Below the pieces are notes generated by a model, which had not been told where the DNA came from, did no database searches, and saw only the letters and a list, made by a program, of their open reading frames with translations. A stretch of DNA of 5,388 bases from assembly GCA_046484825.1 (NCBI GenBank), contig JAWOIE010000266.1, positions 1 through 5,388 on the forward strand. The letters run 5' to 3'. The translations under genes and the position numbers were made by a program. Shown in pieces: positions 4,511 to 5,388 of the stretch (position 1 is its first letter; the number at the start of each line of letters is the position of its first letter). The stretch is from CAJYAN01 sp046484825 (lineage in GTDB: Bacteria > Pseudomonadota > Gammaproteobacteria > UBA6429 > Thiohalophilaceae).

Positions 4511-5388
4511 ATGGCGGATCGCCCCGAAGCGGACACCAGCGGCAGTCCTCGCACTGTCTATTTGCAGGATTACCAGGCACCGGCCTACTGGGTCGATCAG
4601 GTGGAACTGACGTTTGACCTCGATGCCGAGCAGACCGTGGTGAGCGCGGCCCTCCACTGTCGCCGCAACCCCGAGGTCGCCAGCGAGGCGACGCCGCTGC
4701 AACTGCAGGGGCAGCGGCTGCAATTACAGGAGGTGCGTCTCGAAGGTCGGCTCCTGGCCGCCAGCGAGTACACCTGCACGGACGAACAGTTGACCCTCCA
4801 CTCGGTACCGGCCGCGTTTATTTTGCAGACCGTGGTGACCCACAGCCCGGGCAACAACACCGCGCTCGAAGGCCTGTATCAGTCCGGCCCCATGCTCTGC
4901 ACCCAGTGCGAGGCCGAGGGTTTTCGCCGCATTACCTATTTTCCGGACCGACCTGATGTCATGTCGCGTTATACGGTGACGCTCCGCGCCGATAAAGGCA
5001 CCTATCCGGTGCTGCTGGCCAACGGCAATCCCGTCGAGCGCGGCGAACTCGACAATGGCCGCCACTATGTGACCTGGCAGGACCCGTCGCTGAAACCCAG
5101 TTACCTGTTTGCCATTGTCGCCGGACCCTTGCTGTGTCAGGAAGACCGCTTTACCACCCTGTCGGGTCGTGAGGTGTTATTGCAGATCTACGTGGAAGCC
5201 GAAAACATACACAAGTGTGACCACGCCCTGGTCTCGTTGAAGCAGGCCATGCAATGGGACGAGGCGGTCTACGACCGCGAGTATGACCTCGACATTTTTA
5301 TGATCGTCGCCGTCAATGACTTCAATATGGGCGCCATGGAAAACAAGGGCCTGAACATCTTCAATGCCGCCTGTGTCCTGGCCAGTCC
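4511..5388 (+). CDS. pepN: Aminopeptidase N (M1 family), N-terminal part (3' truncated)
   Basis: The frame runs from ATG 4511 to the window edge without a stop, giving 292 codons of a protein usually about 870-880 residues long. PepN is a cytoplasmic zinc aminopeptidase that removes N-terminal residues from peptides late in protein breakdown. The fragment covers the N-terminal beta domain and the start of the catalytic domain. It includes TQCEAEGFRRITYFPDRPDV (131-150), with Q132 and E134 matching substrate-anchoring E. coli Q119 and E121. It also includes NGNPVERGELDNGRHYVTWQ (171-190), YLFAIVAG (198-205), and the exopeptidase motif GAMENKGLNIFN (274-285) with E277 matching E. coli E264. The zinc motif HExxH would lie beyond the window. 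The N-terminus is about 13 residues longer than in E. coli (offset constant at both sites). It begins 3 bp after the dinB stop and is almost certainly co-transcribed with it. Confidence 0.96.
   Translation, partial: MADRPEADTSGSPRTVYLQDYQAPAYWVDQVELTFDLDAEQTVVSAALHCRRNPEVASEATPLQLQGQRLQLQEVRLEGRLLAASEYTCTDEQLTLHSVPAAFILQTVVTHSPGNNTALEGLYQSGPMLCTQCEAEGFRRITYFPDRPDVMSRYTVTLRADKGTYPVLLANGNPVERGELDNGRHYVTWQDPSLKPSYLFAIVAGPLLCQEDRFTTLSGREVLLQIYVEAENIHKCDHALVSLKQAMQWDEAVYDREYDLDIFMIVAVNDFNMGAMENKGLNIFNAACVLAS

Noticed and set aside
4496..5065. Minus-strand open frames at 4496-4723 and 4724-5065
   Set aside because: They are antisense to pepN, whose translation matches the family closely throughout.
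1..5388. Mobile element, CRISPR, toxin-antitoxin or phage-defence system
   Set aside because: No terminal repeats, transposase or integrase motifs, spaced repeats or defence-type genes were seen; the genes are ordinary chromosomal ones.

Overview
The window looks like chromosomal housekeeping DNA from a GC-rich proteobacterium, most likely a gammaproteobacterium. The strongest pointer is the last gene, whose translation closely follows the PepN (aminopeptidase N) pattern of that group. Gene packing is dense, with short gaps. I see no rRNA, tRNA, CRISPR array, insertion sequence, integrase or attachment site, so there is no sign of horizontal transfer.

Layout from left to right. (1) The 3' part of a class I SAM-dependent methyltransferase (+) runs to 441 and ends in a textbook intrinsic terminator at 467-496. 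(2) This terminator is shared with a convergent gene (-, 531-908) for a small four-helix membrane protein resembling a fragment of haem-copper oxidase subunit I. (3) After a 213-bp spacer containing two hairpins comes an MBL-fold hydrolase of the glyoxalase II / persulfide dioxygenase group (-, 1122-1811). (4) A 150-160 bp divergent intergenic region carries a 10-bp direct repeat, candidate promoters in both directions and a hairpin at the next start. (5) A secreted SLT-type lytic transglycosylase (+, to 2584) follows; its 3' end overlaps by 19 bp the end of (6) a convergent cysteine-rich protein of unknown function (-, 2566-3192). (7) A roughly 100-bp divergent spacer leads into dinB, DNA polymerase IV (+, 3296-4507). 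(8) pepN (+, from 4511) starts 3 bp after the dinB stop, with its ribosome-binding site inside the end of dinB, and runs off the window just after its GAMEN motif.

The genes do not form one pathway. They act in small-molecule methylation, membrane or respiratory function, thiol or aldehyde detoxification, peptidoglycan turnover, translesion synthesis and peptide degradation. The only convincing co-transcribed pair is dinB-pepN. I found no previously undescribed multi-gene system here. The items most worth following up are the two uncharacterised small proteins (531-908 and 2566-3192) and the regulatory-looking structure in front of the lytic transglycosylase.
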